From: Steromphala cineraria
Lineage: Eukaryota > Mollusca > Gastropoda > Trochida > Trochidae
DNA length: 64,000 nt
Reading direction: 5' to 3'
Assembly: GCA_916613615.1 (NCBI GenBank)
Contig: OU744726.1
Span: 55,010,987 to 55,074,986, forward strand
Position numbers and translations under genes: made by a program. The notes beneath the pieces were generated by a model. The model saw only the letters and a list, made by a program, of their open reading frames with translations, ran no database searches and was not told the origin of the DNA. Numbering within the stretch: the stretch's first letter is position 1; every line of letters begins with the position of its first letter. Positions 24,272-39,467 of this stretch are shown piece by piece.

Positions 24272-27200
24272 ATATGCATATTTCCAAACCAAACTTTCAT
24301 CAAATGTACACATCAGGGTACTCTATCGTTTGGAATAAATAAATTTTCACTCCGAGTTTTAGTTTGGGATACAGATTCGAACGTATAGACGTGTATGTGG
24401 TCAACTTGGAGCAAATTCCCGGAAAATGACTAAGTCAAGAAAGAACATTTTCTTGTAACGAGCGTGATAAGTTTCATAAATATGCATATTTCTAAACCAA
24501 ACTTTCATCAAATGTACACATCAGGGTGCTCTATCCTTTGGAATAAACAAATTTTCACTCCGAGTTTTAGTTTGGGCTACAGATTCGAACGTATAGACGT
24601 GTATGTGGTCAACTTGGAGCAAATTCTCGGAAAATGACTAAGTCAAGAAAAAACATTTTCTTGTAACGAGCTTGATAAGTTTCATAAATATGCATATTTC
24701 CAAACCAAACTTTCATCAAATGTACACATCAGGGTGCTCTATCGTTTGGAATAAACAAATTTTCACTCCGAGTTTTAGTTTTGGATACAGATTCGAACGT
24801 ATAGGCGTGTATGTGGTCAACTTGGAGCAATATCTCGGAAAATGACTAAGTCAAGAAAAAAACATTTTCTTGTAACGAGCGTGATAAGTATCTTAAATAT
24901 GCATTTTTCTACACCAAACTTTCATCATATGTACACATCAGGGTGCTCTATCCTTTGGAATAAACAAATTTTCACTCCGAGTTTTTGTTTGGGATGCAGA
25001 TTCGAACGTATAGACGTGTATGTGGTCAACTTGGAGCAAATTCTCAGAAAATGACTAAGTCAAGAAAAAACATTTTCTTGTAACGAGCGTGATAAGTTTC
25101 TTAAATATGCATATTTCCAAACCAAACATTCATCAAATGTACACATCAGGGTGCTCTATCGTTTGGAATAAACACATTTTCACTCCGAGTTTTAGTTTGG
25201 GATACAGATTCGAACGTATAGACGTGTATGTGGTCAACTTTGAGCAAATTCTCGGAAAATGACTAAGTCAAGAAAAAACATTTTCTTGTAACGAGCTTGA
25301 TAAGTTTCTTAAATATGCATATTTCTACACCAAACTTTCATCAACTGTACACATCAGGGTGCCCTATCGTTTGGAATAAACAAATTTTCACTCCGAGTTT
25401 TAGTTTGGGATACAGATTCGAACGTATAGACGGGTATGTGGTCAACTTGGAGCAAATTCTCGGAAAATGACTAAGTCAAGAAAAAACATTTTCTTGTAAC
25501 GAGCGTGATAAGTTTCTTAAATATGCATATTTCCAAACCAAACTTTCATCAAATGTACACATCAGGGTGCTCTATCGTTTGGAATAAACAAATTTTCACT
25601 CCGAGTTTTAGTTTGGGATACAGATTCGAACGTTTAGGCGTGTATGTGGTCAACTTAGATCAAATTCTCGGAAAATGGCTAATTCAAGAAAGAACATTTT
25701 CTTGTAACGAGCGTGATAAGTTTCTAAAATATGCATATTTCCAAACCAAACTTTCATCAAATGTACACATCAGGGTGCTCTATCGTTTGGAATAAACACA
25801 TTTTCACTCCGAGTTTTAGTTTGGGATACAGATTCGAACGTATAGACGTGTATGTGGTCAACTTGGAGCAAATTCTCGGAAAATGACTAAGTCAAGAAAA
25901 AACATTTTCTTGTAACGAGCTTGATAAGTTTCTTAAATATGCATATTTCTACACCAAACTTTCATCAACTGTACACATCAGGGTGCCCTATCGTTTGGAA
26001 TAAACAAATTTTCACTCCGAGTTTTAGTTTGGGATACAGATTCGAACGTATAGACGGGTATGTGGTCAACTTGGAGCAAATTCTCGGAAAATGACTAAGT
26101 CAAGAAAAAACATTTTCTTGTAACGAGCGTGATAAGTTTCTTAAATATGCATATTTCCAAACCAAACTTTCATCAAATGTACACATCAGGGTGCTCTATC
26201 GTTTGGAATAAACAAATTTTCACTCCGAGTTTTAGTTTGGGATACAGATTCGAACGTTTAGGCGTGTATGTGGTCAACTTAGATCAAATTCTCGGAAAAT
26301 GGCTAATTCAAGAAAGAACATTTTCTTGTAACGAGCGTGATAAGTTTCTAAAATATGCATATTTCCAAACCAAACTTTCATCAAATGTACACATCAGGGT
26401 GCTCTATCGTTTGGAATAAACAAATTTTCACTCCGAGTTTTAGTTTGGGATACAGATTCGAACGTATAGACGTGTATGTGGTCAACTTGGAGCAAATTCT
26501 CGGAAAATGACTAAGTCAAGAAAAAACATTTTCTTATAACGAGCTTGATAAGTTTCTTAAATATGCATATTTCTACACCAAACTTTCATCAACTGTACAC
26601 ATCAGGGTGCTCTATCGTTTGGAATAAACAAATTTTCACTCCGAGTTTTAGTTTGGGATACAGATTCGAACGTATAGACGTGTATGGGGTCATCTTGGAG
26701 CAAATTCTCGGAAAATGACTAAGTCAAGAAAAAACATTTTCTTGTAACGAGCGTGATAAGTTTCTTAAATATGCATATTTCCAAACCAAACTTTCATCAA
26801 ATGTACACATCAGGGTGCTCTGTCGTTTGGAATAAACAAATTTTCACTCCGAGTTTTAGTTTGGGATACAGATTCGAACGTATAGACGTGTATGTGGTCA
26901 ACTTGGAGCAATATCTCGGAAAATGACTAAGTCAAGAAAAAACATTTTCTTGTAACGAGCGTGATAAGTTTCTTAAATATGCATATTTCCAAACCAAACT
27001 TTCATCAAATGTACACATCAGGGTGCTCTATCGTTTGGAATAAACACATTTTCACTCCGAGTTTTAGTTTGGGATACACATTCGAACGTATAGACGTGTA
27101 TGTGGTCAACTTGGAGCAAATTCTCGGAAAATGACTAAGTCAAGAAAAAACATTTTCTTTTAACGAGCGTGATAAGTTTCTTAATTATGCATATTTCTAA

Positions 27201-28850
27201 ACCAAACTTTCATCAAATGTACACATCAGGGTGCTCTATCGTTTGGAATAAACAAATTTTCACTCCGAGTTTTAGTTTGGGATACAGATTCGAACGTATA
27301 GACGTGTATGTGGTCAACTTGGATCAAATTCTCGGTAAATGACTAAGTCAAGAAAAACATTTTCTTGTAACGAGCGTGATAAGTATCTTAAATATCCATA
27401 TTTCTACACCAAACTTTCATCATATGTACACATCAGGGTGCTCTATCGTTTGGAATAAACAAATTTTCACTCCGAGTTTTAGTTTGGGATACAGATTCGA
27501 ACGTTTAGGCGTGTATGTGGTCAACTTTGAGCAAATTCTCGGAAAATGACTAAGTCAAGAAAAAACATTTTCTTGTAACGAGCGTGATAAGTATCTTAAA
27601 TATGCATATTTCTACACCAAACTTTCATCATATGTACACATCAGGGTGCTCTATCGTTTGGAATAAACAAATTTTCACTCCGAGTTTTAGTTTGGGATAC
27701 AGATTCGAACGTATAGACGTGTATGTGGTCAACTTGGAGCAAATTCTCAGAAAATGACTAAGTCAAGAAAAAACATTTTCTTGTAACGAGCGTGATAAGT
27801 TTCTTAAATATGCATATTTCCAAACCAAACATTCATCAAATGTACACATCAGGGTGCTCTGTCGTTTGGAATAAACAAATTTTCACTCCGAGTTTGAGTT
27901 TGGGATACAGATTCGAACGTATAGACGTGTATGTGGTCAACTTGGAGCAATATCTCGGAAAATGACTAAGTCAAGAAAAAACATTTTCTTGTAACGAGCG
28001 TGATAAGTTTCTTAAATATGCATATTTCCAAACCAAACTTTCATCAAATGTACACATCAGGGTGCTCTATCGTTTGGAATAAACACATTTTCACTCCGAG
28101 TTTTAGTTTGGGATACAGATTCGAACGTATAGACGTGTATGTGGTCAACTTTGAGCAATATCTCGGAAAATGACTAAGTCAAGAAAAAACATTTTCTTTT
28201 AACGAGCGTGATAAGTTTCTTAAATATGCATATTTCTAAACCAAACTTTCATCAAATGTACACATCAGGGTGCTCTATCGTTTGGAATAAACAAATTTTC
28301 ACTCCGAGTTTTAGTTTGGGATACAGATTCGAACGTATAGACGTGTATGTGGTCAACTTGGATCAAATTCTCGGTAAATGACTAAGTCAAGAAAAACATT
28401 TTCTTGTAACGAGCGTGATAAGTATCTTAAATATGCATATTTCTACACCAAACTTTCATCATATATACACATCAGGGTGCTCTATCGTTTGGAATAAACA
28501 AATTTTCACTCCGAGTTTTAGTTTGGGATACAGATTCGAACGTATAGACGTGTATGTGGTCAACTTGGAGCAATATCTCGGTAAATGACTATGTCAAGAA
28601 AAAACATTTTCTTGTAACGAGCGTGATAAGTTTCTAAAATATGCATATTTCCAAACCAAACTTTCATCAAATGTACACATCAGGGTGCTCTATCGTTTGG
28701 AATAAACACATTTTCACTCCGAGTTTTAGTTTGGGATACAGATTCGAACGTATAGACGTGTATGTGGTCAACTTTGAGCAATATCTCGGAAAATGACTAA
28801 GTCAAGAAAAAACATTTTCTTGTAACGAGCGTGATAAGTTTCATAAATAT
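24272..28850 (+). repeat. Satellite array, A-dominated with local duplications
   Basis: Mostly A units with few B or C units. Local higher-order duplications include 'gggtgccc' at 25357 and 25981 (624 bp, three monomers). Around 27351 and 28390 two monomers with one A fewer in the 'caagaaaaacat' arm lie 1,039 bp apart (five monomers). No gene is seen. Confidence 0.9.
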
Positions 28851-30306
28851 GCGTAATTCTACACCAAACTTTCATCAAATGTACACATCAGGGTGCTCTA
28901 TCGTTTGGAATAAACAAATTTTCACTCCGAGTTTTAGTTTGGGATACAGATTCGAACGTATAGACGTGTATGTGGTCAACTTGGATCAAATTCTCAGAAA
29001 ATGACTAAGTCAAGAAAAAACATTTTCTTGTAACGAGCGTGATAAGTTTCATAAATATGCATATTTCTACACCAAACTGTCATCAAATGTACACATCAAC
29101 GTGCTCTATCGTATGGCACAAACAAATTTTCACTCCGAGATTTAGTTTTGGCTGCAGATACAAACGTATGGACGTGTAGTTTGTCAACTTGGATCAAATT
29201 CTCGGAAAATGGCTAATTCAAGAAAGAAAATTTTCTTGTAACGAGCGTAATAAGTTTCTAAAATATGCATATTTCTAAACCAAACGTTCATGAAATGTAC
29301 ACATCAGGGTGCTCTATCGTTTGGAATAAACAAATTTTCACTCCGAATTTTAGTTTGGGATACAGATTCGAACGTATAGACGTGTATGTGGTCAACTTGG
29401 ATCAAATTCTCGGAAAATGACTAAGTCAAGAAAAAACATTTTCTTGTAACGAGCGTGATAAGTTTCATAAATATGCATATTTCTACACCAAACTGTCATC
29501 AAATGTACACATCAGGGTGCTCTATCGTATGGCACAAACAAATTTTCACTCCGAAATTTAGTTTTGGCTGCAGATACAAACGTATGGACGTGTAGTTGGT
29601 CAACTTGGATCAAATTCTCGGAAAATGGCTAATTCAAGAAAGAAAATTTTCTTGTAACGAGCGTAATAAGTTTCTAAAATATGCATATTTCTAAACCAAA
29701 CGTTCATGAAATGTACACATCAGGGTGCTCTATCGTTTGGAATAAACAAATTTTCACTCCGAATTTTAGTTTGGGATACAGATTCGAACGTATAGACGTG
29801 TATGTGGTCAACTTGGATCAAATTCTCGGAAAATGACTAAGTCAAGAAAAAACATTTTCTTGTAACGAGCGTGATAAGTTTCTTAAATATGCATATTTCT
29901 AAACCAAACTTTCATCATATGTACACATCAACGTGCTCTATCGTTTGTAATAAACAAATTTTCACTCCGAGTTTTAATTTTGGCTGCAGATACAAACGTA
30001 TGGATGGGTAGGTTTTCAACTTGGATCAAATTCTCGGAAAATGGCTAATTCAAGAAAAAACATTTTCTTGTAACGAGCTTGATAAGTTTCTTAAATATGC
30101 ATATTTCTAAACCAAACTTTCATCAAATGTACACATCAGGGTGCTCTATCGTTTGGAATAAACAAATTTTCACTCCGAGTTTTAGTTTGGGCTACAGATT
30201 CGAACGTAGAGACGTGTATGTGGTCAACTTGGATCAAATTCTCGGTAAATGACTAAGTCAAGAAAAAACATTTTCTTGTAACGAGCGTGATAAGTTTCAT
30301 AAATAT
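28851..30306 (+). repeat. Seven-monomer higher-order repeat, copy 1 (1,456 bp)
   Basis: Exactly 7 x 208 bp. Markers repeat in the next copy at +1,456: 'gcgtaattct' (28851 to 30307), 'cgttcatgaa' (29285 and 29701 to 30741 and 31157), and the B-type 'ggttttcaac' (30011 to 31467). The unit order mixes A, C, A, C, A, B and A types. Confidence 0.92.
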
Positions 30307-31762
30307 GCGTAATTCTACACCAAACTTTCATCAAATGTACACATCAGGGTGCTCTATCGTTTGGAATAAAAAAATTTTCACTCCGAGTTTTAGTTTGGGA
30401 TACAGATTCGAACGTATAGACGTGTATGTGGTCAACTTGGATCAAATTCTCAGAAAATGACTAAGTCAAGAAAAAACATTTTCTTGTAACGAGCGTGATA
30501 AGTTTCATAAATATGCATATTTCTACACCAAACTGTCATCAAATGTACACATCAACGTGCTCTATCGTATGGCACAAACAAATTTTCACTCCGAGATTTA
30601 GTTTTGGCTGCAGATACAAACGTATGGACGTGTAGTTGGTCAACTTGGATCAAATTCTCGGAAAATGGCTAATTCAAGAAAGAAAATTTTCTTGTAACGA
30701 GCGTAATAAGTTTCTAAAATATGCATATTTCTAAACCAAACGTTCATGAAATGTACACATCAGGGTGCTCTCTCGTTTGGAATAAACAAATTTTCACTCC
30801 GAATTTTAGTTTGGGATACAGATTCGAACGTATAGACGTGTATGTGGTCAACTTGGATCAAATTCTCGGAAAATGACTAAGTCAAGAAAAAACATTTTCT
30901 TGTAACGAGCGTGATAAGTTTCATAAATATGCATATTTCTACACCAAACTGTCATCAAATGTACACATCAGGGTGCTCTATCGTATGGCACAAACAAATT
31001 TTCACTCCGAGATTTAGTTTTGGCTGCAGATACAAACGTATGGACGTGTAGTTGGTCAACTTGGATCAAATTCTCGGAAAATGGCTAATTCAAGAAAGAA
31101 AATTTTCTTGTAACGAGCGTAATAAGTTTCTAAAATATGCATATTTCTAAACCAAACGTTCATGAAATGTACACATCAGGGTGCTCTATCGTTTGGAATA
31201 AACAAATTTTCACTCCGAATTTTAGTTTGGGATACAGATTCGAACGTATAGACGTGTATGTGGTCAACTTGGATCAAATTCTCGGAAAATGACTAAGTCA
31301 AGAAAAAACATTTTCTTGTAACGAGCGTGATAAGTTTCTTAAATATGCATATTTCTAAACCAAACTTTCATCATATGTACACATCAACGTGCTCTATCGT
31401 TTGTAATAAACAAATTTTCACTCCGAGTTTTAATTTTGGCTGCAGATACAAACGTATGGATGGGTAGGTTTTCAACTTGGATCAAATTCTCGGAAAATGG
31501 CTAATTCAAGAAAAAACATTTTCTTGTAACGAGCTTGATAAGTTTCTTAAATATGCATATTTCTAAACCAAACTTTCATCAAATGTACACATCAGGGTGC
31601 TCTATCGTTTGGAATAAACAAATTTTCACTCTGAGTTTTAGTTTGGGCTACAGATTCGAACGTATAGACGTGTATGTGGTCAACTTGGAGCAATATCTCG
31701 GAAAATGACTAAGTCAAGAAATTTTTTTTCTTGTAACGAGCGTGATAAGTTTCTTAAATATG
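30307..31762 (+). repeat. Seven-monomer higher-order repeat, copy 2 (1,456 bp)
   Basis: The second copy of the preceding unit. It is nearly identical until about 31690. There it changes to 'gagcaatatctcgg' and a T-run version of the inverted repeat, which starts the next region. Confidence 0.9.
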
Positions 31763-32155
31763 CATATTTCTACACCAAACTTTCATCAAATGTACACATC
31801 AGGGTGCTCTATCGTTTGGAATAAACAAATTTTCACTCGGAGTTTTAGTTTGGGATACAGATTCCAACGTATAGACGTGTATGTGGTCAACTTGGAGCAA
31901 TATCTCGGAAACTGACTAAGTCAAGAAAAAACATTTTCTTGTAACGAGCGTGATAAGTTTCATAAATATGCATATTTCTAAACCAAACTTTAATCAAAAG
32001 TACACATCAACGTGCTCTATCGTATGGCACAAACAAATTTTCACTCCGAGATTTAGTTTTGGCTGCAGATACAAACGTATGGACGTGTAGTTGGTCAACT
32101 TGGATCAAATTCTCGGAAAATGGCTAATTCAAGAAAGAAAATTTTCTTGTAACGA

Positions 32156-32215
32156 CATCTTGGAGCAATATCTCGGAAAATGACTAAGTCAAGAAAAAAC
32201 ATTTTCTTGTAACGA
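32156..32215 (+). repeat. 60-bp truncated monomer (stub)
   Basis: The sequence jumps from 'ttcttgtaacga' straight to 'catcttggagcaatatc', then runs to the next 'taacga' 60 bp later instead of 208. It is a monomer with 148 bp deleted. It follows a C unit. Confidence 0.9.
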
Positions 32216-33255
32216 GCGTGATAAGTTTCTTAAATATGCATATTTCTAAACCAAACTTTCATCAAATGTACACATCAGGGTGCTCTATCGTTTGGAATAA
32301 ACAAATTTTCACTCATAGTTTTAGTTTGGGATACAGATTCGAACGTATAGACGTGTATGTGGTCAACTTGGAGCAATATCTCGGAAAATGACTAAGTCAA
32401 GAATTTTTTTTTCCTTGTAACGAGCGTGATAAGTTTCATAAATATGCATATTTCTACACCAAACTTTCATCAAATGTACACATCAGGGTGCTCTATCGTT
32501 TGGAATAAACAAATTTTCACTCCGAGTTTTAGTTTGGGATACAGATTCGAACGTATAGACGTGTATGTGGTCAACTTGGAGCAAATTCTCGGAAAATGAC
32601 TAAGTCAAGAAAAAACATTTTCTTGTAACGAGCGTGATAAGTTTCTTAAATATGCATTTTTTTAAACCAAACTTTCATCAAATGTACACAGCAGGGTGCT
32701 CTATCGTTTGGAATAAACAAATTTTCACTCCGAGTTTTAGTTTGGGCTACAGATTCGAACGTATAGACGTGTATGTGGTCAACTTGGAGCTATATCTCGG
32801 AAAATGACTAAGTCAAGAAAAAATTTTTTTTTGTAACGAGCGTGATAAGTTTCATAAATATGCATATTTCTACACCAAACTTTCATCATATGTACACATC
32901 AGGGTGCTCTATCGTTTGGAATAAACAAATTTTCACTCCGAGTTTTAGTTTGGGATACAGATTCGAACGTATAGACGTGTATGTGGTCAACTTGGAGCAA
33001 TATCTCGGAAAATGACTAAGTCAAGAAAAAACATTTTCTTGTAACGAGCGTGATAAGTTTCTTAAATATGCATATTTCTAAACCAAACTTTCATCAAATG
33101 TACACATCAACGTGCTCTATCGTATGGCACAAACAAATTTTCACTCCGAGATTTAGTTTTGGCTGCAGATACAAACGTATGAACGTGTAGTTGGTCAACT
33201 AAGATCAAATTCTCGGAAAATGGCTAATTCAAGAAAGAAAATTTTCTTGTAACGA

Positions 33256-33315
33256 CATCTTGGAGCAATATCTCGGAAAATGACTAAGTAAAGAAAAAAC
33301 ATTTTCTTGTAACGA
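33256..33315 (+). repeat. 60-bp truncated monomer (stub)
   Basis: The same junction as at 32156, 1,100 bp further on (five monomers plus one stub). It follows a C unit with 'gtatgaacg' and 'aactaagatc'. Confidence 0.9.
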
Positions 33316-34147
33316 GCGTGATAAGTTTCTTAAATATGCATATTTCTAAACCAAACTTTCATCAAATGTACACATCAGGGTGCTCTATGGTTTGGAATAA
33401 ACAAATTTTCACTCCGAGTTTTAGTTTGGGCTACAGATTCGAATGTATAGACGTGTATGTGGTCAACTTGGAGCAATATCTCGGAAAATGACTAAGTCAA
33501 GAAAAAACATTTTCTTGTAACGAGCGTGATAAGTTTCATAAATATGCATATTTCTACACCAAACTTTCATCAAATGTACACATCAGGGTGCTCTATCGTT
33601 TGGAATAAACAAATTTTCACTCCGAGTTTTAGTTTGGGATACAGATTCGAACGTATAGACGTGTATGTGGTCAACTTGGAGCAAATTCTCGGAAAATGAC
33701 TAAGTCAAGAAAAAACATTTTCTTGTAACGAGCGTGATAAGTTTCTTAAATAAGCATATTTCTAAACCAAACTTTCATCAAATGTACACATCAGGGTGCT
33801 CTATCGTTTGGAATAAACAAATTTTCACTCATAGTTTTAGTTTGGGATACAGATTCGAACGTATAGACGTGTATGTGGTCAACTTGGAGCAATATCTCGG
33901 AAAATGACTAAGTCAAGAATTTTTTTTTCCTTGTAACGAGCGTGATAAGTTTCATAAATATGCATATTTCTACACCAAACTTTCATCAAATGTACACATC
34001 AGGGTGCTCTATCGTTTGGAATAAACAAATTTTCACTCCGAGTTTTAGTTTGGGATACAGATTCGAACGTATAAACGTGTATGTGGTCAACTTGGAGCAA
34101 ATTCTCGGAAAATGACTAAGTCAAGAAAAAACATTTTCTTGTAACGA

Positions 34148-34207
34148 CATCTTGGAGCAATATCTCGGAAAATGACTAAGTCAAGAAAAAACATTTTCTT
34201 GTAACGA
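34148..34207 (+). repeat. 60-bp truncated monomer (stub) after an A unit
   Basis: The same junction, but the left neighbour is an A monomer ('gactaagtcaag'), not a C unit. This suggests exchange upstream of the junction after it arose. Confidence 0.9.
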
Positions 34208-37200
34208 GCGTGATAAGTTTCTTAAATATGCATATTTCTAAACCAAACTTTCATCAAATGTACACATCAGGGTGCTCTATGGTTTGGAATAAACAAATTT
34301 TCACTCCGAGTTTTAGTTTGGGCTACAGATTCGAATGTATAGACGTGTATGTGGTCAACTTGGAGCAATATCTCGGAAAATGACTAAGTCAAGAAAAAAC
34401 ATTTTCTTGTAACGAGCGTGATAAGTTTCATAAATATGCATATTTCTACACCAAACTTTCATCAAATGTACACATCAGGGTGCTCTATCGTTTGGAATAA
34501 ACAACTTTTCACTCCGAGATTTAGTTTGGGATACAGATTCGAACGTATAGACGTGTATGTGGTCAACTTGAAGCAATATCTCGGAAAATGACTAAGTCAA
34601 GAGAAACATTTTTTGTAACGAGCGTGATAAGTATCTTAAATATGCATATTTCTAAACCAAACTTTCATCAAATGTACACATCAGGGTGCTCTATCGTTTG
34701 GAATAAACACATTTTCACTCCGAGTTTTAGTTTGGGATACAGATTCGAACGGATAGACGTGTATGTGGTCAACTTGGAGCAAATTCTCGGTAAATGACTA
34801 AGTCAAGAAAGAACATTTTCTTGTAACGAGCGTGATAAGTTTCTTAAATATGCATATTTCTACACCAAACTTTCATCAAATGTACACATCAGGGTGCTCT
34901 ATCGTTTGGAAAAAACAAATTTTCACTCCGAGTTTTAGTTTGGGATACAGATTCGAACGTATAGACGTGTATGTGGTCAACTTGGAGCAATATCTCGGTA
35001 AATGACTAAGTCAAGAAAAAACATTTTCTTGTAACGAGCTTGATACGTTTCTTAAATATGCATATTTCTAAACCAAACTTTCATCAAATGTACACATCAG
35101 GGTGCTCTATCGTTTGGAATAAATAAATTTTCACTCCGAGTTTTAGTTTGGGATACAGATTCGAACGTTTAGGCGTGTATGTGGTCAACTTTGAGCAAAT
35201 TCTCGGAAAATGACTAAGTCAAGAAAAAACATTTTCTTGTAACGAGCGTGATAAGTTTCTTAAATATGCATATTTCTACACCAAACATTCATGAAATGTA
35301 CACATCAGGGTGCTCTATCGTTTGGAATAAACAAATTTTCACTCCGAGTTTTAGTTTGGGATACAGATTCGAACGTATAGACGTGTATGTGGTCAACTTG
35401 GATCAAATTCTCAGAAAATGACTAAGTCAAGAAAAAACATTTTCTTGTAACGAGCGTGATAAGTTTCTTAAATATGCGTAATTCTACACCAAACTTTCAT
35501 CAAATGTACACATCAACGTGCTCTATCGTATGGCACAAACAAATTTTCACTCCGAGATTTAGTTTTGGCTGCAGATACAAACGTATGGACGTGTAGTTGG
35601 TCAACTTTGATCAAATTCTCGGAAAATGGCTAATTCAAGAAAGAAAATTTTCTTGTAACGAGCGTAATAAGTTTCTAAAATATGCATATTTCTAAACCAA
35701 ACTTTCATCAAATGTACACATCAGGGTGCTCTATCGTTTGGAATAAACACATTTTCACTCCGAGATTTAGTTTGGGATACAGATTCGAACGTATAGACGT
35801 GTATGTGGTCAACTTGGAGCAAATTCTCGGAAAATGACTAAGTCAAGAAAAAACATTTTCTTGTAACGAGCTTGATTAGTTTCTTAAATATGCATATTTC
35901 TACACCAAACTTTCATCAAATGTACACATCAGGGTGCTCTATCGTTTGGAATAAACAAATTTTCACTCCGAGTTTTAGTTTGGGATACAGATTCGAACGT
36001 ATAGACGTGTATGTGGTCAACTTGGAGCAAATTCTCGGAAAATGACTAAATCAAGAAAAAACATTTTCTTGTAACGAGCGTGATAAGTTTCTTAAATATG
36101 CATATTTCCAAACCAAACTTTCATCAAATGTACACATCAGGGTGCTCTATCGTTTGTAATAAACACATTTTCACTCCGAGTTTTAGTTTGGGATACAGAT
36201 TCGAACGTATAGACGTGTATGTGGTCAACTTGGAGCAAATTCCCGGAAAATGACTAAGTCAAGAAAGAACATTTTCTTGTAACGAGCGTGATAAGTTTCA
36301 TAAATATGCATATTTCTAAACCAAACTTTCATCATATGTACACATCAACGTGCTCTATCGTTTGTAATAAACACATTTTCACTCCGAGTTTTAATTTTGG
36401 CTGCAGATACAAACGTATGGATGGGTAGTTTTTCAACTTGGATAAAATTCTCGGAAAATGGCTAATTCAAGAAAGAAAATTTTCTTGTAACGAGCGTGAT
36501 AAGTTTCTAAAATATGCATATTTCTAAACCAAACTTTCATCAAATGTACACATCAGGGTGCTCTATCGTTTGAAATAATCAAATTTTCACTCCGAGTTTT
36601 AGTTTGGGATACAGATTCGAACGTTTAGGCGTGTATGTAGTCAACCTGGATCAAATTCTCGGAACATGGCTAATTCAAGAAAGAACATTTTCTTGTAACG
36701 AGCGTGATAAGTTTCTAAAATATGCATATTTCCAAACCAAACTTTCATCAAATGTACACATCAGGGTGCTCTATCGTTTGGAATAAACACATTTTCACTC
36801 CGAGTTTTAGTTTGGGATACAGATTCGAACGTATAGACGTGTATGTGGTCAACTTGGAGCAAATTCTCGGAAAATGACTAAGTCAAGAAAAAACATTTTC
36901 TTGTAACGAGCTTGATAAGTTTCTTAAATATGCATATTTCTAAACCAAACTTTCATCTAATGTACACATCAGGGTGCTCTATCGTTTGGAATAAACAAAT
37001 TTTCACTCCGAGTTTTAGTTTGGGATACAGATTCGAACGTATAGACGTGTATGTGGTCAACTTGGAGCAAATTCTCGGAAAATGACTAAATCAAGAAAAA
37101 ACATTTTCTTGTAACGAGCGTGATAAGTTTCTTAAATATGCATATTTCTAAACCAAACTTTCATCATATGTACACATCAACGTGCTCTATCGTTTGTAAT

Positions 37201-38989
37201 AAACACATTTTCACTCCGAGTTTTAATTTTGGCTGCAGATACAAACGTATGGATGGGTAGTTTTTCAACTTGGATAAAATTCTCGGAAAATGGCTAATTC
37301 AAGAAAACACATTTTCTTGTAACGAGCGTGATAAGTTTCTAAAATATGCATATTTCTAAACCAAACTTTCATCAAATGTACACATCAGGGTGCTCTATCG
37401 TTTGAAATAATCAAATTTTCACTCCGAGTTTTAGTTTGGGATACAGATTCGAACGTTTAGGCGTGTATGTAGTCAACTTGGATCAAATTCTCGGAACATG
37501 GCTAATTCAAGAAAGAACATTTTCTTGTAACGAGCGTGATAAGTTTCTAAAATATGCATATTTCCAAACCAAACTTTCATCAAATGTACACATCAGGGTG
37601 CTCTATCGTTTGGAATAAACACATTTTCACTCCGAGTTTTAGTTTGGGATACAGATTCGAACGTATAGACGTGTATGTGGTCAACTTGGAGCAAATTCTC
37701 GGAAAATGACTAAGTCAAGAAAAAACATTTTCTTGTAACGATCTTGATAAGTTTCTTAAATATGCATATTTCTAAACCAAACTTTCATCTAATGTACACA
37801 TCAGGGTGCTCTATCGTTTGGAATAAACAAATTTTCACTCCGAGTTTTAGTTTGGGATACAGATTCGAACGTATAGACGTGTATGTGGTCAACTTGGAGC
37901 AAATTCTCGGAAAATGACTAAATCAAGAAAAAACATTTTCTTGTAACGAGCGTGATAAGTTTCTTAAATATGCATATTTCCAAACCAAACTTTCATCAAA
38001 TGTACACATCAGGGTGCTCTATCGTTTGGAAAAAACAAATTTTCACTCCGAGTTTTAGTTTGGGATACAGATTCGAACGTAAAGACGTGTATGTGGTCAA
38101 CTTGGAGCAAATTCCCGGAAAATGACTAAATCAAGAAAGAACATTTTCTTGTAACGAGCGTGATAAGTTTCATAAATATGCATATTTCCAAACCAAACTT
38201 TCATCAAATGTACACATCAGGGTGCTCTATCGTTTGGAAAAAACAAATTTTCACTCCGAGTTTTAATTTTGGCTGCAGATACAAACGTATGGATGGGTAG
38301 TTTTTCAACTTGGATAAAATTCTCGGAAAATGGCTAATTCAAGAAAAAACATTTTCTTGTAACGAGCTTGATAAGTTTCTCAAATATGCATATTTCTACA
38401 CCAAACTTTCATCAAATGTACACATCAGGGTGCTCTATCGTTTGGAATAAATAAATTTTCACTCCGAGTTTTAGTTTGGGATACAGATTCGAACGTTTAG
38501 GCGTGTATGTGGTCAACTTTGAGCAAATTCTCGGAAAATTACTAAGTCAAGAAAAAACATTTTCTTGTAACGAGCGTGATAAGTTTCTTAAATAGGCATA
38601 TTGCTAAACCAAACTTTCATCAAATGTACACATCAGGGTGCTCTATCGTTTGGAATAAACAAATTTTCACTCTGAGTTTTAGTTTGGGATACAGATTCGA
38701 ACGTATAGACGTGTATGTGGTCAACTTGGAGTAAATTCTCGGAAAATGACTAAGTCAAGAAAAAACATTTTCTTGTAACGAGCGTGATAAGTTTCTTAAA
38801 TATGCATATTTCTACACCAAACATTCATCAAATGTACACATCAGGGTGCTCTATCGTTTGGAATAAACAAATTTTCACTCCGAGTTTTAGTTTGGGATAC
38901 AGATTCAAACGGATAGACGTGTATGTGGTCAACTTGGAGCAATATCTCGGTAAATGACTAAGTCAAGAAAGAAAATTTTCTTGTAACGA

Positions 38990-39049
38990 CATCTTGGAGC
39001 AATATCTCGGAAAATGACTAAGTCAAGAAAAAACATTTTCTTGTAACGA
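38990..39049 (+). repeat. 60-bp truncated monomer (stub)
   Basis: The same 'taacga|catcttgg' junction. The left neighbour is an A unit ending with the C-like 'gaaagaaaatttt' arm. Confidence 0.9.
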
Positions 39050-39467
39050 GCGTGATAAGTTTCTTAAATATGCATATTTCTAAACCAAACTTTCATCAAA
39101 TGTACACATCAGGGTGCTCTATCGTTTGGAATAAACAAATTTTCACTCCGAATTTTAGTTTGGGCTACAGATTCGAATGTATAGACGTGTATGTGGTCAA
39201 CTTGGAGCAATATCTCGGAAAATGACTAAGTCAAGAAAAAACATTTTCTTGTAACGAGCGTGATTAGTTTCTTAAATATGCATATTTCTAAACCAAACTT
39301 TCATCAAATGTACACATCAGGGTGCTCTATCGTTTGGAATAAACAAATTTTCACTCATAGTTTTAGTTTGGGCTACAGATTCGAACGTATAGACGTGTAT
39401 GTGGTCAACTTGGAGCAATATCTCGGAAAATGACTAAGTCAAGAAATTTTTTTTTCTTGTAACGAGC

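Larger units (their letters stand above)
31763..38009 (+). repeat. Satellite array with first 60-bp stubs and T-run variants
   Basis: A, B and C units plus three 60-bp stubs (32156, 33256, 34148). Monomers with a run of T in the inverted repeat begin here, for example near 31730 and 32404. A 4-monomer duplication (832 bp) relates 36604 to 37436. No gene is seen. Confidence 0.9.
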
